Shown one piece after another: positions 62,282 through 64,000 of a DNA stretch of 64,000 nucleotides (within the stretch, counting starts at the first letter, position 1; every line of letters begins with the position of its first letter). The translations under genes were made by a program, and so were the position numbers. The stretch covers positions 434,001-498,000 of the forward strand of contig NZ_VORB01000001.1 in the NCBI RefSeq assembly GCF_007995015.1, given 5' to 3'. The DNA comes from Luteibaculum oceani. GTDB lineage: Bacteria > Bacteroidota > Bacteroidia > Flavobacteriales_D > Luteibaculaceae. The notes below the pieces were generated by a model, which worked only from the letters and a program-made list of their open reading frames with translations, ran no database searches and was not told the origin of the DNA.

Positions 62282-63511
62282 TTAAGCTAGTTTTTTGTCT
62301 ATTGCTGTTTCAGCTAATTCTTTAACCGCATCAACTGATATAGATTCCAATACCTCAGCCGCAAACGCCTTTAAAAGCAATTTTTTGGCCTCTCTTGCAG
62401 GAACTCCTCTCGATTGCAGATAAAACAATGCCTCACTGTTCAATTTACCCGTAGTGGATCCATGTGAACACTTAACGTCATCAGCATAAATTTCAAGTTC
62501 TGGCTTAGCATTAACCGTTGCGTTATCACTAAGTAGAATATTAGAACTCGACTGGAAAGCATTTGTTTTCTGCGCATCTTGATGCACCATTATTTTACCA
62601 TTGAAAATGGCCGTTCCTTTTCCATCCACTACATTTTTATAGTTTTCGGAAGAGGTGCAATTAGGCACGCAATGGCTAACCATGGTGTGGTTATCGAAAT
62701 GCTGTGCTCCGTTGGGCATTACAATACCGTTAAGTTCGGCATGTGCAAATTCTCCAATCAGATTGATGTCTAGGTTGTTTCTTTGCCAGTTTCCGTCGAA
62801 ACACAAGGTGTTTATGTGGAAAACCGCACCGCTCTCAACATTAGCTGCTGTATCGGTGATAAGAAAGTCTGAATTAGCACTGTTGTTTAGTTCGAGATGA
62901 AGTTTTGCATTCGCCTCAACGTGAATTTCACTCTGTACGTACAACAATTGGTTATCCCCTTCAGACTCTGTGTTGATGATGAACTTAGACTTTGAAAGTT
63001 CTTCTGCACAGATAAAAATTCTTGGGAAAGAAACGCTATTGTTACCCGTAGACGCAATGTTGATTTGTACAGCCTCCTCTATTACAGTAGATTCTGGTAC
63101 TGTAATTACCAACACATCTTGAAAAAATGCCTGGTGCATAAGGCTAAACACATCGCGGTGGAAATTGGCAATGGTTCCAATTTTCGACAACTCTTCGCTA
63201 GAGCAATCCTCAAGCTTCTTAACGATTATTCCCTGGGTGTTATTCCCTTGAATCTTACCATTTACAATGTCAATGGTATTGTTGGAGAATGCGTTGTTGA
63301 AATTGAAATTGTTATTTTCTTGAAATGAGAAATTCCCATTCTGAATTTTTGCTGTTCTCGAGTATTTCCAGAACTCGCTTTTTCTCGTAGGAAAATCAGC
63401 AGTATGCAAAAGCTCTACTGCTTCCTTCGAAAGCGGATTGGCAAGAACCGAATTGTTCGGTTCTAGGTTACTCAAAAAGCTATTTTTCACTTTAGATTCT
63501 GCTGTAAGCAT
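62282..63511 (-). CDS. sufD: Fe-S assembly scaffold subunit SufD
   Basis: A 409-residue beta-helix protein. Seen: RKSEFWKYS near the start, VLVITVPESTVIEEAVQI, the GKGTAIFNGKIMVHQDAQKT and KCSHGSTTGKL block with the conserved Cys-His, and FYLQSRGVPAREAK. It forms the SufBC2D scaffold. It sits between sufC and sufS, 1-2 bases from each. Confidence 0.94.
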   Translation of the reverse strand: MLTAESKVKNSFLSNLEPNNSVLANPLSKEAVELLHTADFPTRKSEFWKYSRTAKIQNGNFSFQENNNFNFNNAFSNNTIDIVNGKIQGNNTQGIIVKKLEDCSSEELSKIGTIANFHRDVFSLMHQAFFQDVLVITVPESTVIEEAVQINIASTGNNSVSFPRIFICAEELSKSKFIINTESEGDNQLLYVQSEIHVEANAKLHLELNNSANSDFLITDTAANVESGAVFHINTLCFDGNWQRNNLDINLIGEFAHAELNGIVMPNGAQHFDNHTMVSHCVPNCTSSENYKNVVDGKGTAIFNGKIMVHQDAQKTNAFQSSSNILLSDNATVNAKPELEIYADDVKCSHGSTTGKLNSEALFYLQSRGVPAREAKKLLLKAFAAEVLESISVDAVKELAETAIDKKLA

Positions 63512-63512
63512 A

Positions 63513-64000
63513 TTAAACCGCTTCTACCCCTTCTTTAATCCAATCGTACCCTTTTTCTTCTAATTCTAGCGCAAGAGATTTGTCGCCAGACTTCACAATT
63601 CTTCCTTTGTATAAAACGTGTACAAAATCTGGAACAATGTAGTCTAACAACCTTTGGTAATGCGTTACTACGATGGTTGCATTTTCAGGGCTTTTTAATT
63701 TGTTTACCCCATTAGCTACAACTCTTAGCGCATCGATATCTAAACCAGAATCGGTTTCATCTAAGATGGCTAATTTGGGCTCTAACATGGCCATTTGAAA
63801 AATCTCGTTTCTTTTCTTCTCTCCTCCAGAAAAACCTTCGTTTACCGAACGTTTTGCTAGGTTATCAGGAAGATCCACCAAGGCAGATTTTTCTTTTACC
63901 ATTTTCAGAAAATCTCCAGCAGAAATTTCTTCTTCTCCTCTGGCTTTTCTGATTTCGTTAATACTTGTTTTTAGGAAGTTGATGTTAGAAACACCCGGGA
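63513..64000 (-). CDS. sufC: Fe-S assembly ATPase SufC (partial at window edge)
   Basis: The frame runs out of the window; the ATG at 63902 is internal. About 162 residues are visible. They contain the ABC signature [11 protein letters not shown], Walker [13 protein letters not shown] and the H-loop VVTHYQRLL. The Walker A part lies beyond base 64000. SufC powers the SufBCD scaffold. The upstream gene, probably sufB, is outside the window. Confidence 0.95.
   Translation of the reverse strand, partial: PGVSNINFLKTSINEIRKARGEEEISAGDFLKMVKEKSALVDLPDNLAKRSVNEGFSGGEKKRNEIFQMAMLEPKLAILDETDSGLDIDALRVVANGVNKLKSPENATIVVTHYQRLLDYIVPDFVHVLYKGRIVKSGDKSLALELEEKGYDWIKEGVEAV

Noticed and set aside
1-64000. 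tRNA, rRNA, CRISPR array, insertion sequence or prophage
   Set aside because: Reading for cloverleaf T-loop patterns, regular short direct repeats with spacers, transposase DDE motifs and phage genes gave nothing convincing. This was by eye; a covariance-model search would be decisive.

Overview
The window is a low-GC stretch of a Bacteroidota chromosome, most likely a free-living, probably marine member of the Flavobacteriales. The evidence is: type IX secretion (T9SS) C-terminal sorting domains of both A and B type; a PorP/SprF homologue next to a PorE-like OmpA protein; the gliding lipoprotein GldH; a TonB-dependent receptor paired with a DUF4249 lipoprotein; the IPExxxVDY protein between rnc and pyk; and promoters of the Bacteroidota TTG / TAnnTTTG type without obvious Shine-Dalgarno sequences. 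The genus cannot be told from this segment. Nothing in the window looks like a prophage, an insertion sequence, a CRISPR array or an rRNA/tRNA locus.

Layout. 1-1039 (+): the tail of an ATP-grasp ligase and a small outer-membrane barrel. 1042-12384 (-): a very large T9SS type A cargo protein built from seven repeats of about 160 residues, a BamE-like small protein, a 45-residue Cys/Lys-rich miniprotein, then an apparent operon read right to left: purN, rnhA, TonB-dependent receptor, DUF4249 lipoprotein, PlsC-like acyltransferase, GH113-like lipoprotein. 12445-19042 (+): an iodotyrosine-deiodinase-like flavoprotein, the conserved acpP-fabF-rnc-IPExxxVDY-pyk-M42 peptidase run, and a small membrane protein. 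19177-23549: pheS with a periplasmic cyclophilin, small lipoprotein and hypothetical genes, cvpA and pgk. 23648-34054 (+): a long closely packed run with holB, ricT, gldH, a class A PBP, both subunits of a CoA transferase, then a GT2 / GH5-like / GT39 trio suggestive of lipid-linked sugar transfer to exported products. 34088-37858 (-): a double-ATPase ABC protein, a PolB-like 3'-5' exonuclease, an unknown protein and an anchored serine hydrolase.

37964-48480 (+): a 22-codon mini-ORF with its own terminator, a histidine kinase/response regulator pair, a 1799-residue T9SS type A surface protein of alternating PPC-like and SprB-like modules, 3-hydroxyanthranilate dioxygenase, and a long PurF-type amidotransferase. 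48596-59741 (+): the most striking locus, a 2664-residue T9SS type B adhesin ending in DxDGDG calcium-binding repeats, followed by a PorP/SprF barrel and a PorE-like protein (TPR, beta-propeller, carboxypeptidase-regulatory, OmpA). This resembles the sprB-sprF arrangement used to export and anchor gliding adhesins. 59793-64000 (-): the SUF iron-sulfur operon sufC (partial)-sufD-sufS-sufE-MIP18-like-DUF2480, ending in a strong bidirectional terminator.

The surface theme dominates. Three giant T9SS cargoes, one SprF/PorE accessory pair, GldH, a cell-wall synthase and a possible glycosylation operon lie among core metabolic genes (glycolysis, fatty-acid synthesis, Fe-S assembly, purines). The least explained elements are the seven-repeat cargo protein, the two miniproteins, the deiodinase-like enzyme, and the GT2-GH5-GT39 operon.
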